Positions 14,912 to 23,059 of a stretch of 64,000 bases of DNA are shown piece by piece (position 1 is the first letter of the stretch; each line of letters begins with the position of its first letter). Origin of the DNA: DSNY01 sp040752195 (GTDB lineage Bacteria > Pseudomonadota > Gammaproteobacteria > Burkholderiales > Burkholderiaceae_F); contig JBFMFC010000012.1 of the NCBI GenBank assembly GCA_040752195.1, positions 15,276 through 79,275 on the forward strand. Reading direction: 5' to 3'. A program made the translations under genes and the position numbers. Below the pieces are notes generated by a model. It was not told where the DNA came from and did no database searches. It saw only the letters and a program-made list of their open reading frames with translations.

Positions 14912-16840
14912 GTGTCCGCGATCGCGAACGCCCCGTCCCCCGCGCGATACGCGCTGCGCCTGGCAGCGACGCTCGCGCTGCTCGCGCTGCTCGCCGCCGG
15001 GCCCGCGCGCGCGGTCGTCGTCACGACGGTCGAGTGGACGCCGACCGCGGTGGGCGAGCTGCCCGCATCCGATGCGCAGTGGACCCGCTTCGACCTGCCG
15101 CTGCGCTGGTCCGCCGGCGAGGCGACCGCGCTGCAGGGCGTGGCGTTGCGAATGAAGTTTCGGCTCGCGGCCCCGCCCACCGAGGCATGGGCCGTGCTGC
15201 TCGGCGAAGCCGCCAACGGCGGCCGCGTCAGCGTCAACGGCCGCTTCATCGGCGCGATCCGCATGCCCGATGCGCGCTCGCACGTGCGCTGGCGCCGCCC
15301 GCACCTGCTCGCGATCGATCCGTCGCTGCTCGTCGCCGGCGAGAACGTACTGCTGGTGCAGACCGCCTACCGCGGCGGGACGCACGTGTTCGCCGGCGTG
15401 GAGGTCGGATCGCTCGCGCAGATGTCGGCGCGCTATGAAGAACAGTTCTTCCAGTCGTACACGCTGACCTGGATCGGCGCGACGCTGGCGGCGGTCATCA
15501 CGCTGCTGTTCGGCGTGCTGTGGCTGCGGCGGCCCGAGCCGCTGCTCGCGCTGCTTGCCGTCGCGGCGGCGCTGTGGATCCTGCGCTCGAGCTACTTCGT
15601 GATCGAAACGATGCCGCTTGCGCTGCGCTTCTGGCTGCGACTCGCGTACTACACGGCGAGCGGCGGCTTCGCGGCGGTGATGACGATGGCGCTGCTGCGG
15701 CTGTCGGGGCGGCGCGAGCCGCGCGACCTCTGGCTCGTGCTCGGCTACGCGGCGATCGGTCCGCTGCTGCTCGCCGTGACCGCGCAGCGCGCCGCACCGT
15801 ACATCGAGCAGCTGTGGATGCCCGGGCTCGTCGTGATGGCCGGCATCGGCTTCGGCTACGCGGTCGCGCAGCGCGCGCGCCGGCGCGAAGCGCCGCCGCT
15901 GGTACTGCTCGCCGCGATGGCGCTGACGCTGGCCGCCGCCGTGCATGACTTCATGCTTTGGCGCGGGGTGACGCTGTTTAGCGGCACGCTCGCGCTGCAC
16001 TGGGCCGGACCGCTGCTGCTGATCGCGCTGGCCACGCCGCTGGTGGACCGCTTCGTGCGGATCCTGCGCGAAGCGGAGACTGCGCGCGCCGAGCTCGAAA
16101 CGCGCGTTCGCGAACGCGAACAGCTTCTGAAGCGCAACTTCGAGCGGCTGCGCGAAAGCGAACGCCTGCAGGCCACCGCGCAGGAGCGCCAGCGCATCAT
16201 GCAGGACATGCACGACGGGCTGGGCTCGCAACTGCTGTCGTCGCTGATGCTGGTCGAGCGCGGAGCGGTCACCCAGGAGCAGGTCGCGCAGATCCTGCGC
16301 GAGTGCATCGACGACATGCGGCTGGCGATCGATGCGCTCGCCTCCGAGGACGCGGGGCTGCTGTCGGCGCTCGGCAACCTGCGCTTCCGCATGGAACCGC
16401 GCCTGCGCGCCGCCGGCATCGAGCTGGCCTGGGACGCGCGCGGGCTACCGGAAGAAATCGACATCAACCCGGATGCCGTGCTGCCGATCCTGCGCATCGT
16501 GCAGGAGGCGCTGACCAACGCGCTGAAGCACAGCCGCGCGCGGGCGGTGCACGTCGTGCTCGCGATGGACCACGGCGGCGACTCCCAGTGGCTGAACATC
16601 CGCGTCACCGACAACGGTCGCGGCATCACCGAGGAGCGCGTCGGCGGCCGTGGCCTGCTGAACATGCGCAACCGCGCCAGTCGCATCGGCGCGCAACTGA
16701 AGCTGGAAACCGTGCCGGGCGCCGGCACGATGGTGCAGCTCGTCTACCGGCTCGAACCGCAGAGCGCGACGACGACCACGCGGATGTCGCAGCTGCCGCT
16801 GAACACTGAAGCGATCATCGAGCGCGCCCGACAGATCTGA
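14912..16840 (+). CDS. Seven-TM sensor histidine kinase (7TMR-DISM-like, HisKA_3)
   Basis: A 642-residue kinase starting with GTG, 9 nt after its response regulator. Order of parts: signal peptide (about 10-35), periplasmic beta-sandwich domain (about 40-175, with a galactose-binding-like VSVNGRFIGAIRMPD), seven membrane helices (about 178-375), a coiled coil (about 380-425), dimerisation and phospho-acceptor box with H434 in MQDMHDGLGSQLLSS, and an HATPase domain (EALTNALKHSRA, VTDNGRGI, GRGLLNMRNRA). This is the 7TMR-DISM arrangement thought to sense periplasmic ligands, often carbohydrates. The kinase at 39448-41362 is a paralogue. No ATG lies before the signal peptide, so GTG is the likely start. 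Confidence 0.9.
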   Translation: MSAIANAPSPARYALRLAATLALLALLAAGPARAVVVTTVEWTPTAVGELPASDAQWTRFDLPLRWSAGEATALQGVALRMKFRLAAPPTEAWAVLLGEAANGGRVSVNGRFIGAIRMPDARSHVRWRRPHLLAIDPSLLVAGENVLLVQTAYRGGTHVFAGVEVGSLAQMSARYEEQFFQSYTLTWIGATLAAVITLLFGVLWLRRPEPLLALLAVAAALWILRSSYFVIETMPLALRFWLRLAYYTASGGFAAVMTMALLRLSGRREPRDLWLVLGYAAIGPLLLAVTAQRAAPYIEQLWMPGLVVMAGIGFGYAVAQRARRREAPPLVLLAAMALTLAAAVHDFMLWRGVTLFSGTLALHWAGPLLLIALATPLVDRFVRILREAETARAELETRVREREQLLKRNFERLRESERLQATAQERQRIMQDMHDGLGSQLLSSLMLVERGAVTQEQVAQILRECIDDMRLAIDALASEDAGLLSALGNLRFRMEPRLRAAGIELAWDARGLPEEIDINPDAVLPILRIVQEALTNALKHSRARAVHVVLAMDHGGDSQWLNIRVTDNGRGITEERVGGRGLLNMRNRASRIGAQLKLETVPGAGTMVQLVYRLEPQSATTTTRMSQLPLNTEAIIERARQI

Positions 16841-16949
16841 GCGGCCTCGGGCGCGCTTGCGCCGAATCCTCGGCGGCGCACCTGTCGAATCGGCACTTCC
16901 TCCGCGCGCGCGTGGCGCTTAAGGTGTGCTGCAACGGAGGTGAACCGGC

Positions 16950-17105
16950 ATGTCGCATCGGCAACGGCAATGGCTGCGACTCGCGGCGCTCGAAGTCGCG
17001 ATCCTCGCGATCGGGCTCGGCTCGCTCGTTCTGCTCGACTACGCGCTCGAAGCCGCGCTCGACGCCGAGCTGCTCGCGGCAGGCATCGGGCTGGCGGCCG
17101 ACTGA
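16950..17105 (+). CDS. Small single-pass membrane protein, 51 residues
   Basis: A short gene supported by a strong Shine-Dalgarno (GGAGGTG, 7 nt spacing) before the ATG at 16950. The product begins MSHRQRQWLRLAALEVAI, with a basic N-terminus, one hydrophobic helix (about 11-30) and an acidic amphipathic tail (ALEAALDAELLAAG). It lies 109 bp after the seven-TM kinase on the same strand. It could be a membrane peptide that modulates the kinase, but nothing shows this directly. I know no family for it. Conservation in relatives would decide whether it is real. Confidence 0.5.
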   Translation: MSHRQRQWLRLAALEVAILAIGLGSLVLLDYALEAALDAELLAAGIGLAAD

Positions 17106-17201
17106 AGCGGGTCCGCTTCGCACGCACCGAACGTGCGACCGTCTTCCTCCCGGATGTGAAGGCGGGACCGACGGGGATTCCGGTACGGCGGCGCCGTTTC
17201 G

Positions 17202-17207
17202 TACACT
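17202..17207 (+). promoter_or_regulatory. -10-like element (TACACT) before DUF72 gene
   Basis: TACACT ends 7 nt before the GTG start at 17215, with no Shine-Dalgarno between. This suggests a leaderless transcript and supports the chosen start. No clear -35 box is seen. Confidence 0.35.
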
Positions 17208-17214
17208 GGCCGGC

Positions 17215-18267
17215 GTGAACCCGCGCGCCGGCGAATCGCTGTTCGAGGACGACGCAGAGCCGGCCGGCTCGCGTCCGGTCGGCCGCGGCACGGTGCAGCC
17301 GGCGGTCTTCTCCGACGACCTGCTGCGGCTCGGCCGTCAGCTTCCGCGCGGCGTCCACTTCGGCACTTCGTCGTGGGGCTTTCCGGGGTGGCGCGGGCTC
17401 GTTTACGGCGGCGACTACACGGAGGCGCAGCTTGCCCGGGACGGGCTCGCCGCGTACAGCCGCCATCCGGTGCTGCGCGCCGTGGGCATCGATCGCAGCT
17501 TTTACCAGCCGCTCGGCGCCGCGGACTACGCGCGCTACGCCGCGCAGACGCCGCCCGGCTTCCGCTTCCTCGTCAAGGCGCCGGCGCGGCTGACCGATGC
17601 GGTGCTGCGCGGCGAACGCGGCGCACCGGCCGCAGCCAATCCGGACTTCCTCGACGCGGTGCGGGCCGAGGAGGCGTTCGTGCGGCCCGCCGTCGAAGGG
17701 CTCGGCGACAAGGCGGGCGTGCTGCTGTTCCAGCTTTCGCCGCTGCCGCGCGAAGCCACACGCGGCGAGGCAGCGCACGCGACGATCGGACGAATCGGCG
17801 AGTTTTTCGCAGCGCTGCCGCGCGCGATCGACGATCGTGCGCCGACCTACGCGCTCGAGTTGCGCAACGCCGAGCTGCTGACGCCGCGCCTGGTTCGAAC
17901 GCTGCGCTCCGTGGGGGCGCGCCTGTGCGTCGGCGTTCATTCGCGCATGCCCGCGGCCGCGCGCCAAAGCGCCGCGCTGCGCGCGATGGACGCTGCGCCG
18001 GACGAAGGCGACACCTGGAAACTGAAAGGACCTCTCGTGGTCCGTTGGAGCCTGCACGCGGGGCTGGCGTACGACGAGGCGAAGGCGCGCTACGCACCGT
18101 TCGACCGCCTGATCGACGTCGACATCGCCACGCGCGGCGCCCTCGCGCACCTGGTCCACGTCGCGCTTCGCAGCGGGCAGGCGGCGTATGTGATCGTCAA
18201 CAACAAGGCCGAGGGCAGCGCCCCGCTCACCTGCATCGAACTGGCACGCGCGGTGGTTGGCGTCTGA
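17215..18267 (+). CDS. DUF72 family protein
   Basis: A 350-residue TIM-barrel-like DUF72 protein. Typical family features are HFGTSSWGFPGW near the N-terminus, YSRHPVLRAVGIDRSFYQP, the PPGFRFLVKAP strand, and the closing AAYVIVNNKAEGSAP strand. A 45-residue N-terminal extension precedes the domain, long for the family. GTG at 17215 is chosen because a -10-like TACACT lies 7 nt upstream and no ATG lies at the N-terminus. Function is unknown for the family. It follows the 51-residue membrane peptide by 109 bp. Confidence 0.85.
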   Translation: MNPRAGESLFEDDAEPAGSRPVGRGTVQPAVFSDDLLRLGRQLPRGVHFGTSSWGFPGWRGLVYGGDYTEAQLARDGLAAYSRHPVLRAVGIDRSFYQPLGAADYARYAAQTPPGFRFLVKAPARLTDAVLRGERGAPAAANPDFLDAVRAEEAFVRPAVEGLGDKAGVLLFQLSPLPREATRGEAAHATIGRIGEFFAALPRAIDDRAPTYALELRNAELLTPRLVRTLRSVGARLCVGVHSRMPAAARQSAALRAMDAAPDEGDTWKLKGPLVVRWSLHAGLAYDEAKARYAPFDRLIDVDIATRGALAHLVHVALRSGQAAYVIVNNKAEGSAPLTCIELARAVVGV

Positions 18268-18431
18268 ACGCGGCGGCCGGCACGTTTGCCCGAAATCAAA
18301 GTGAGCGGCACGAAAGCCTCGCATTCTTCGCTATTTGGAGCAGCACGGTGCCGCTTTAATGCAGCCGAGCGGAGCGCCGGTGCCACGCCGGCGATACGCG
18401 TTCCGATCGTGTTTCCATTGCGAGGTGCCCG

Positions 18432-18731
18432 ATGCCGTTCGACGCCAGCGCGCTGATTACGTACGCAGCGATCGTCGTGATCCTGATCTGTCTCGCCATG
18501 GTCGTGTCGCTGCGCAAGGGCGTTCCCGGCGGCGTGGTCGGCCGGCAGTGGCGCGTGCTGACCTTTCTGGTCGCATTGTTCACGGTCGGCTATCTGGTCG
18601 CACCGTTCTTCGCCGTGCTGCCGGTCGAGACGATGCGGCTGATCGTTTCGCTGATCTTCTTTTTCGGCGCGATCTACGTGCTGATCACCGTGCGGCTCGT
18701 CTACCGAGTGATCAAGGAACTCGCCGGCTGA
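18432..18731 (+). CDS. Small three-helix membrane protein of unknown function
   Basis: A 99-residue protein with three predicted membrane helices (about 7-27, 42-63 and 68-90) and short charged loops (LRKGVPGG and RLVYRVIKEL). The start at 18432 has GCGAGGTG as Shine-Dalgarno. The next gene begins 9 bp after its stop, so the pair is probably one operon. The upstream spacer (18268-18431) is AT-richer than its surroundings and likely carries the promoter. I do not recognise the family. Confidence 0.65.
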   Translation: MPFDASALITYAAIVVILICLAMVVSLRKGVPGGVVGRQWRVLTFLVALFTVGYLVAPFFAVLPVETMRLIVSLIFFFGAIYVLITVRLVYRVIKELAG

Positions 18732-18740
18732 CGGGAGCGC

Positions 18741-19247
18741 ATGACCGACCTGACGCCCGACCTGGTGCTCGCGAAGACGAGCAAGGGCACGCGCGAGATC
18801 GCAGAACGCCGCTTCGGACTCGACCTGCGCCTGCGCCGCGCGCTGATCCTCGTCGACGGCAAGGCGAGTCTGCGCGAGCTGATCCGCCGCGCCGCCGGCA
18901 TTCCGGACTTCGTCGAGACCTTGCGAACGCTCGTCGAACACGGGTTCGTCGCACCCATCGACGGCCGCTTCGAGTCCGCGGACGGCGAAACGACGCGTCC
19001 GCTGATGCCGGATCCGGCACAGCCCGAAAGCGCGCACACGCCGCACGCACAGGTGATCGAGCTGGCGCGCCAGTTGCTCGGCGAGCACGCCGAGCGCATC
19101 GTCGCGCGGATCGAGTCCGGCGGCGCCGGTGCGGTCGAACTCGGCATGAGTGTCGACGCCTGCTACAAGCTGATCCGACTCACGATCGACGAGAAGAAAG
19201 CCGAGGACTTCCTGCGGCGCGCGCGGCGCATTCTGTCGGCGGGCTGA
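18741..19247 (+). CDS. Conserved-looking hypothetical protein with helical N-terminal domain
   Basis: A soluble 168-residue protein. The first 75 residues (KTSKGTREIAERRFGL, RRALILVDGKASLRELI, FVETLRTLVEHGFVAP) look like a small winged-helix-type module that recurs in proteins of betaproteobacteria. A polar proline-rich linker (about 80-105) leads to a helical C-terminus (about 105-168, VIELARQLLGEHAERIV). No catalytic motif is seen. It follows the three-helix membrane gene by 9 bp. I cannot assign a function; a regulatory or scaffold role at the membrane is a guess. Confidence 0.6.
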   Translation: MTDLTPDLVLAKTSKGTREIAERRFGLDLRLRRALILVDGKASLRELIRRAAGIPDFVETLRTLVEHGFVAPIDGRFESADGETTRPLMPDPAQPESAHTPHAQVIELARQLLGEHAERIVARIESGGAGAVELGMSVDACYKLIRLTIDEKKAEDFLRRARRILSAG

Positions 19248-19446
19248 TCCGGTCTCACTCGTGTGCTTGCCGGCGCCGGTGCACGCGCCCGTCGGCGTCG
19301 ACGGCGACGGCATCGACGTTCCTGCCGCGCAGGAACGCGCGCGCATCGGCCACGGGCCCGCGCGTCGCGCTCGTCGAACACGCCCCGGCGCGACCAATTG
19401 GACGTCGAACTGATCCAACGTCGTGCAGTGCCGCCGCCCCTCCGCG

Positions 19447-20019
19447 CTAGGCCGGCTTCTTGCGCTTCGCGGCGAAGGTCTTGCGGAACTTCTCGACCTT
19501 CGGCGCGACGACGAACATGCAGTAGCCCTGCGCCGGGTTGTGCTTGAAGTACTCCTGATGGTAGTCCTCGGCACGAAAGTAATTCGTCGCCGGGACGACC
19601 TGCGTGACGATCTCGCTTGCGTAGTGCGGCTGCGCCTCGGCGATCGTCTCTTCGGCGATGCGCTTCTGCTCGGGCGAGTGATAGAAGATCGCCGAGCGGT
19701 ACTGCGTGCCGACATCGTTGCCCTGGCGGTTCAGCGTCGTCGGGTCGTGGATCGCGAAGAACACCTCGAGCAGCTCGCGGTACAAGATTCGCTTCGGATC
19801 GAACTCGATGCGGACGACTTCGGCGTGGCCGGTATCGCCGTCGCAGACCTGCCGGTAGCTCGGCCGCTCGACGTGCCCGCCGGCGTAGCCGGACTCGACG
19901 TCGACCACGCCCTCAAGCTCCTTGTACACCGCCTCGAGGCACCAGAAGCAGCCGCCGGCGAGCGTGGCGAATTCGTGACCGGGGCGCGGCGCCTGCTGCA
20001 ATGGATATCGGATCGACAT
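19447..20019 (-). CDS. msrA: Peptide methionine sulfoxide reductase A
   Basis: Reduces methionine-S-sulfoxide in proteins. It has 190 residues with the catalytic motif GCFWCLEAVYKELEGVVDV (GCFWC near residue 22), the YRQVCDGDTGHAEVV block and the EDYHQEYFKHNP substrate block, all diagnostic of MsrA. There is no signal peptide, so it is cytoplasmic. The C-terminal resolving cysteine is probably in GYCMFV. It lies downstream of and on the same strand as the PEP-CTERM gene, but a terminator separates them. The 200-bp spacer 19248-19446 on its other side holds nothing I can support. Confidence 0.96.
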   Translation of the reverse strand: MSIRYPLQQAPRPGHEFATLAGGCFWCLEAVYKELEGVVDVESGYAGGHVERPSYRQVCDGDTGHAEVVRIEFDPKRILYRELLEVFFAIHDPTTLNRQGNDVGTQYRSAIFYHSPEQKRIAEETIAEAQPHYASEIVTQVVPATNYFRAEDYHQEYFKHNPAQGYCMFVVAPKVEKFRKTFAAKRKKPA

Positions 20020-20105
20020 GCCGTCTCCAGACCTGGCGATGCGCTTTCGTCGCGAAAACAGAGGGGAGCTTACCCGCGTGCGATCGCGACGGCACCGCCG
20101 GAAGC

Positions 20106-20130
20106 AAAAAGCCCCGCCGAGGCGGGGCTT
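20106..20130 (-). terminator. Intrinsic terminator after PEP-CTERM gene
   Basis: On the minus strand AAGCCCCGCC-TC-GGCGGGGCTT is followed by TTT. It lies 25 bp past the PEP-CTERM gene stop and ahead of msrA, so it separates the two transcripts. Confidence 0.8.
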
Positions 20131-20154
20131 GCGGTCCGGGTCGAATGCGGTCGA

Positions 20155-20697
20155 TCAGAACTTGCGCCGGCGCATCAGCCCGAGCATCGCAAGGCCGAGC
20201 CCAAGCAGGCCGAGCAAGCCCGGTTCAGGGACGTCGTTCCCCCCTGTGATGCCGTACAGGTTTACGTGAGACAGCCCGCCGCCGCGTTCGAACACGTTGA
20301 CGAACGTCCAGATGCCGGAGCTGACACCGTCGTTGAGCGCGTACACGAACCACTCGTCTGGTTTGTTGCCGGTTCCGAACTTGAATCCGATCGCGATCGA
20401 GTCGTACGCACCCCACAGCGCCGGACTCAGCGTGAAAGTCCCCGTGTCGCCCGTCTGACTGAAACCGGCCTCGCCGATGAACGAATAGCCCGCACCGGGG
20501 CCGTTGATGAACAGGTCGTTCAGCGGATTGCCGGTCAGATTGCCCGTGCCTGCGTCCAAGCAGGCAGACACATAGCTGCTGTCGACCAGCATGTGGTTGA
20601 GCGTCGGGTCCTGACAGAGGATGTCCGCCGCGGAAGCGGTGCCCGCGATGTACAGCGACGCGACCAGACCGGCAGCGAGTTTCTTGCAGACCTTCAT
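20155..20697 (-). CDS. PEP-CTERM sorting-domain exported protein
   Basis: A 180-residue secreted protein with an N-terminal signal peptide (1-23, cleaved after TASA) and a C-terminal PEP-CTERM tail: VPEPG at 156-160, a hydrophobic helix (LLGLLGLGLAMLGL) and the basic end MRRRKF. The tail is the substrate of exosortase and directs surface sorting, usually in exopolysaccharide-forming bacteria. No exosortase gene is in the window, so it must act in trans. The middle part is rich in Gly, Asn, Ser and Thr with two cysteines (C28, C46), and its function is unknown. A sigma-54 promoter match and a terminator frame the gene. Confidence 0.9.
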   Translation of the reverse strand: MKVCKKLAAGLVASLYIAGTASAADILCQDPTLNHMLVDSSYVSACLDAGTGNLTGNPLNDLFINGPGAGYSFIGEAGFSQTGDTGTFTLSPALWGAYDSIAIGFKFGTGNKPDEWFVYALNDGVSSGIWTFVNVFERGGGLSHVNLYGITGGNDVPEPGLLGLLGLGLAMLGLMRRRKF

Positions 20698-20724
20698 CGT
20701 CCTACCCAGCTCGTTGGATTGGTC

Positions 20725-20741
20725 TCGGGAAAGTTTCCCGA
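20725..20741. promoter_or_regulatory. Perfect 17-bp palindrome at the PEP-CTERM transcription start
   Basis: TCGGGAAA-G-TTTCCCGA is a perfect 8-bp inverted repeat with a one-base centre. It sits between the sigma-54 -12 element and the PEP-CTERM start codon, overlapping the predicted transcription start. It could be a repressor operator or a small 5' mRNA hairpin. A half-related TTTTCCCGACGG occurs near 20840. Confidence 0.45.
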
Positions 20742-20753
20742 CAAGGGTTCCTA

Positions 20754-20769
20754 TGCACGCGCCGTGCCA
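20754..20769 (-). promoter_or_regulatory. Sigma-54 (RpoN) promoter of the PEP-CTERM gene
   Basis: Read on the minus strand, TGGCACG-GCGC-GTGCA matches the -24/-12 consensus TGGCACG-N4-TTGCA at every defined base except one. The GG and GC doublets are correctly spaced. Transcription would start near 20742, giving a leader of about 45 nt. PEP-CTERM genes in several species are known to depend on RpoN and the PrsK/PrsR two-component system, so the context fits. Confidence 0.75.
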
Positions 20770-20901
20770 GCATCGCAGAAGCTAGACAAATCAACAGGAT
20801 GGGTGCAACCCGTCGGACTGGGTGGTTCCGATCGTAAATTTTCCCGACGGCCGACCTATCCCCACGACCCGACGCTCGAATCGGGGCAGCGGACTCGGGT
20901 G

Positions 20902-21405
20902 CTAGAGGACTGCGGGTCTGTTCGACAGCTCGTCCGGATTGACCTCGCCCGCCGCCAGCGGAAAGAACTCTGCGAGCTTCTCGCCGACGCGTTCGACGCC
21001 GGCGAGCGCTCCGCCCTCGAAGTCGCCCGCGCGGAATCGCTCACGCATCGCGTCGCAGATCGCCTGCCATTCCTCCCGTGTGACGTGGCGAGCGATGCCG
21101 CGGTCGGCGACGATCTCGATGCCGTGGTCGGCCAGCTCGACATAGATCAGCACGCCGTTGTTCTGCTCGGTGTCCCACACGCGCAGCTTGGAGAAGATCA
21201 TCAGCGCGCGTTCGCGCACCGGCGCGTCGCGCCGCAGGTACGACCACGGCAGTGCCGCTTCGACCGCGAAGCGGATTTCTCCGGTGTGGCGCGACTCGCT
21301 GCGCGCGATCGCTTCCTGGATGCGCGCAAGCGTTGCCGCGGGAAACGCCCGCCGGACCGCCAGCGGCGTCGTGAAGAGATGACGAAGCCATCGGACGAAT
21401 CGCAT
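20902..21405 (-). CDS. TPM-domain protein
   Basis: A 167-residue protein with a TPM (Psb32/YgcG-type) domain: ARIQEAIARSESRHTGEIRFAVE (in part, about 27-48), LRVWDTEQNNGVLIYVELADHGIEI and ADRGIARHV. No signal peptide is evident; a short hydrophobic patch near the N-terminus (FVRWLRHLFTTPLAV) may touch the membrane. It starts only 4 nt after the stop of the longer TPM gene, and LemA lies upstream of both, so this is the third gene of a lemA-TPM-TPM operon. TPM proteins act in membrane protein or photosystem quality control elsewhere; the bacterial role is unclear. Confidence 0.88.
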   Translation of the reverse strand: MRFVRWLRHLFTTPLAVRRAFPAATLARIQEAIARSESRHTGEIRFAVEAALPWSYLRRDAPVRERALMIFSKLRVWDTEQNNGVLIYVELADHGIEIVADRGIARHVTREEWQAICDAMRERFRAGDFEGGALAGVERVGEKLAEFFPLAAGEVNPDELSNRPAVL

Positions 21406-21409
21406 CGGT

Positions 21410-22309
21410 TCACCAGTCGCTCGTCGCGCCGCCGCCGCTGAAGTCGCCGCCGCCGCCGGAGGTCCACCCGCCGCCAGGCCAGCCGCCGCCGCTCCACCCG
21501 CCCGGAATGAACACGCCGCCACGGCGCCCGCCCAGCACGCGGCCCATGCGCGAGCCGCCGCCGACGGTCAGCACGAACACCGCCAGGCCGGCGAGCGCCC
21601 CGAGCACGCCGGATGCGAGCGCCTTCGCGGCGACGAATCCGCTCCCGCCGGCAGCCAGCAGCGACCCTGGAATCCCGAGGATCCTGCGCAGGATCACGCC
21701 GACCACGAAGCCGCCGACCACGAAAGGCATCAGCAGCGCCAGACGGTCCGCGTCATCGCCGGCCGCAGGCTGTCCGCGCGGCGCGGGCAGTCCTTCGCTT
21801 TCGATCTGCCGGAAGATCGCGTCGAGTCCGGCAGACAGGCCGCCGGCGTAGTCGCCGCGCTGGAAGTACGGACCCATGATCTCGCGGCCGATGCGCCGCG
21901 CGGTCACGTCGGGAAGCGCGCCCTCGAGCGAACGCGCGACATCGATGCGCAGCCGGCGGTCATCCTTCGCGACGATCACCAGCACGCCGTCGCCGATGCC
22001 GGCGCGGCCGATCTTCCACGCCTCGCCGACACGGTGCGCGAAGTCCTCGATCGGCTCCGGCTTGGTGCTGGGAACGATGAGCACGGCGATCTGTGCGCCG
22101 TGCGCCATCTCGAATGCGGCGAGCTTGTCCTCGAGCGCCTGCTTTTCCTGCGGCGACAGCGCGCCGGCGTAGTCGGTCACACGCGCCAGCGGCGGCACCG
22201 CGAGCAGACCGTCGGCGCCGCGCGGCGCGTCGGCGGCGCGTCCGATCGCAGCCGCCACGAGCGCGGCGACCAGCACCAGCGCACGACTGGCCCGCTGCAG
22301 CGCCTTCAT
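21410..22309 (-). CDS. YgcG-like TPM-domain membrane protein
   Basis: A 299-residue protein with a signal peptide (1-25), a periplasmic TPM domain (about 40-165: VTDYAGALSPQEKQALEDKL, GVLVIVAKDDRRLRIDV, YFQRGDYAGGLSAGLDAI), two membrane helices (about 185-245) and a Gly-rich, Trp-containing tail ending GGGGDFSGGGATSDW. This is the standard YgcG/TPM layout with the flexible glycine tail. It is the middle gene of lemA-TPM-TPM, 85 bp after lemA. Family identity is secure; the function is probably envelope-related but undefined. Confidence 0.92.
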   Translation of the reverse strand: MKALQRASRALVLVAALVAAAIGRAADAPRGADGLLAVPPLARVTDYAGALSPQEKQALEDKLAAFEMAHGAQIAVLIVPSTKPEPIEDFAHRVGEAWKIGRAGIGDGVLVIVAKDDRRLRIDVARSLEGALPDVTARRIGREIMGPYFQRGDYAGGLSAGLDAIFRQIESEGLPAPRGQPAAGDDADRLALLMPFVVGGFVVGVILRRILGIPGSLLAAGGSGFVAAKALASGVLGALAGLAVFVLTVGGGSRMGRVLGGRRGGVFIPGGWSGGGWPGGGWTSGGGGDFSGGGATSDW

Positions 22310-22394
22310 CGGACAACGGCTTCACTGCGGATCGGTTGCGGGCGGCCGCGCGGATGGTGTCGCCGGCCGCAGCGCACGCTCGCGCCGAGCACGA

Positions 22395-22991
22395 TCACTT
22401 CTTCGTGCCGAAGTCGACGGTCGGCGCCTTCTTCAGCTCGGCTTCGTTCTCGACTGCGAACTGCGGCTTTTCCTTGTAGCCGAACAGCATCGCCGTCAGG
22501 TTGACCGGGAACTGCCGCACCAGCACGTTGTATTCCTGGGTGGCCTTGATGTAGCGGTTGCGGGCGATGGCGATGCGGTTCTCGGTGCCCTCGAGCTGCG
22601 TGCGCAGATCCTGGAAGGCTTGGTTCGCCTTGATGTTCGGGTAGTTCTCGACGACGACCAGCAGCCGCGCCAGCGCCGACGACAGTTCGCCCTGCGCCTG
22701 CTGGAAACGCGCGAGCGCCGCGGGATCGTTCAGCAGCTCCGGTGTGGCCTGGATCGAGGTCGCCTTCGCGCGCGCTTCGACGACGCGGGCAAGCGTCTCC
22801 TGCTCGAAGTTCGCTTCGCCCTTGACGGTGTTCACGATGTTCGGGATCAGATCCGCGCGGCGCTGGTATTGCGACAGCACTTCGGCCCACGCCGCCTTGA
22901 CGGCCTCGTCCTTGGCCTGGATCTCGTTGTAGCCGCAGCCGGCGAGCAACGACGCCAGTCCGACGGCCAGCAGGGCAAGCAAGCGACGCAT
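22395..22991 (-). CDS. lemA: LemA family lipoprotein
   Basis: A 198-residue LemA protein. The N-terminal signal ends in the lipobox LLAGC with C19 as lipidation site. The helical LemA core follows (VKAAWAEVLSQYQRRADLIPN, then NTVKGEANFEQETL, VVENYPNIKANQAF and RNRYIKATQEYNVLVRQFP). The start is supported by a strong Shine-Dalgarno (AGGAGGAAT). It is first in an operon with two TPM-domain genes, the usual LemA neighbourhood. Likely an envelope helper of unknown biochemical role. Confidence 0.95.
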   Translation of the reverse strand: MRRLLALLAVGLASLLAGCGYNEIQAKDEAVKAAWAEVLSQYQRRADLIPNIVNTVKGEANFEQETLARVVEARAKATSIQATPELLNDPAALARFQQAQGELSSALARLLVVVENYPNIKANQAFQDLRTQLEGTENRIAIARNRYIKATQEYNVLVRQFPVNLTAMLFGYKEKPQFAVENEAELKKAPTVDFGTKK

Positions 22992-23059
22992 GATTCCTCC
23001 TGTTGTTCTTGGTCGGGAAGCGCGGGTGAATATGGGTTCGCCGTGGACCGATACAAGGT

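Noticed and set aside
19248..19446. Minus-strand frame ending RGRNVDAVAVDADGRVHRRRQAHE
   Set aside because: It looks like a plausible peptide tail but has no start codon or ribosome-binding site and no recognisable family; too little to call a gene or pseudogene.
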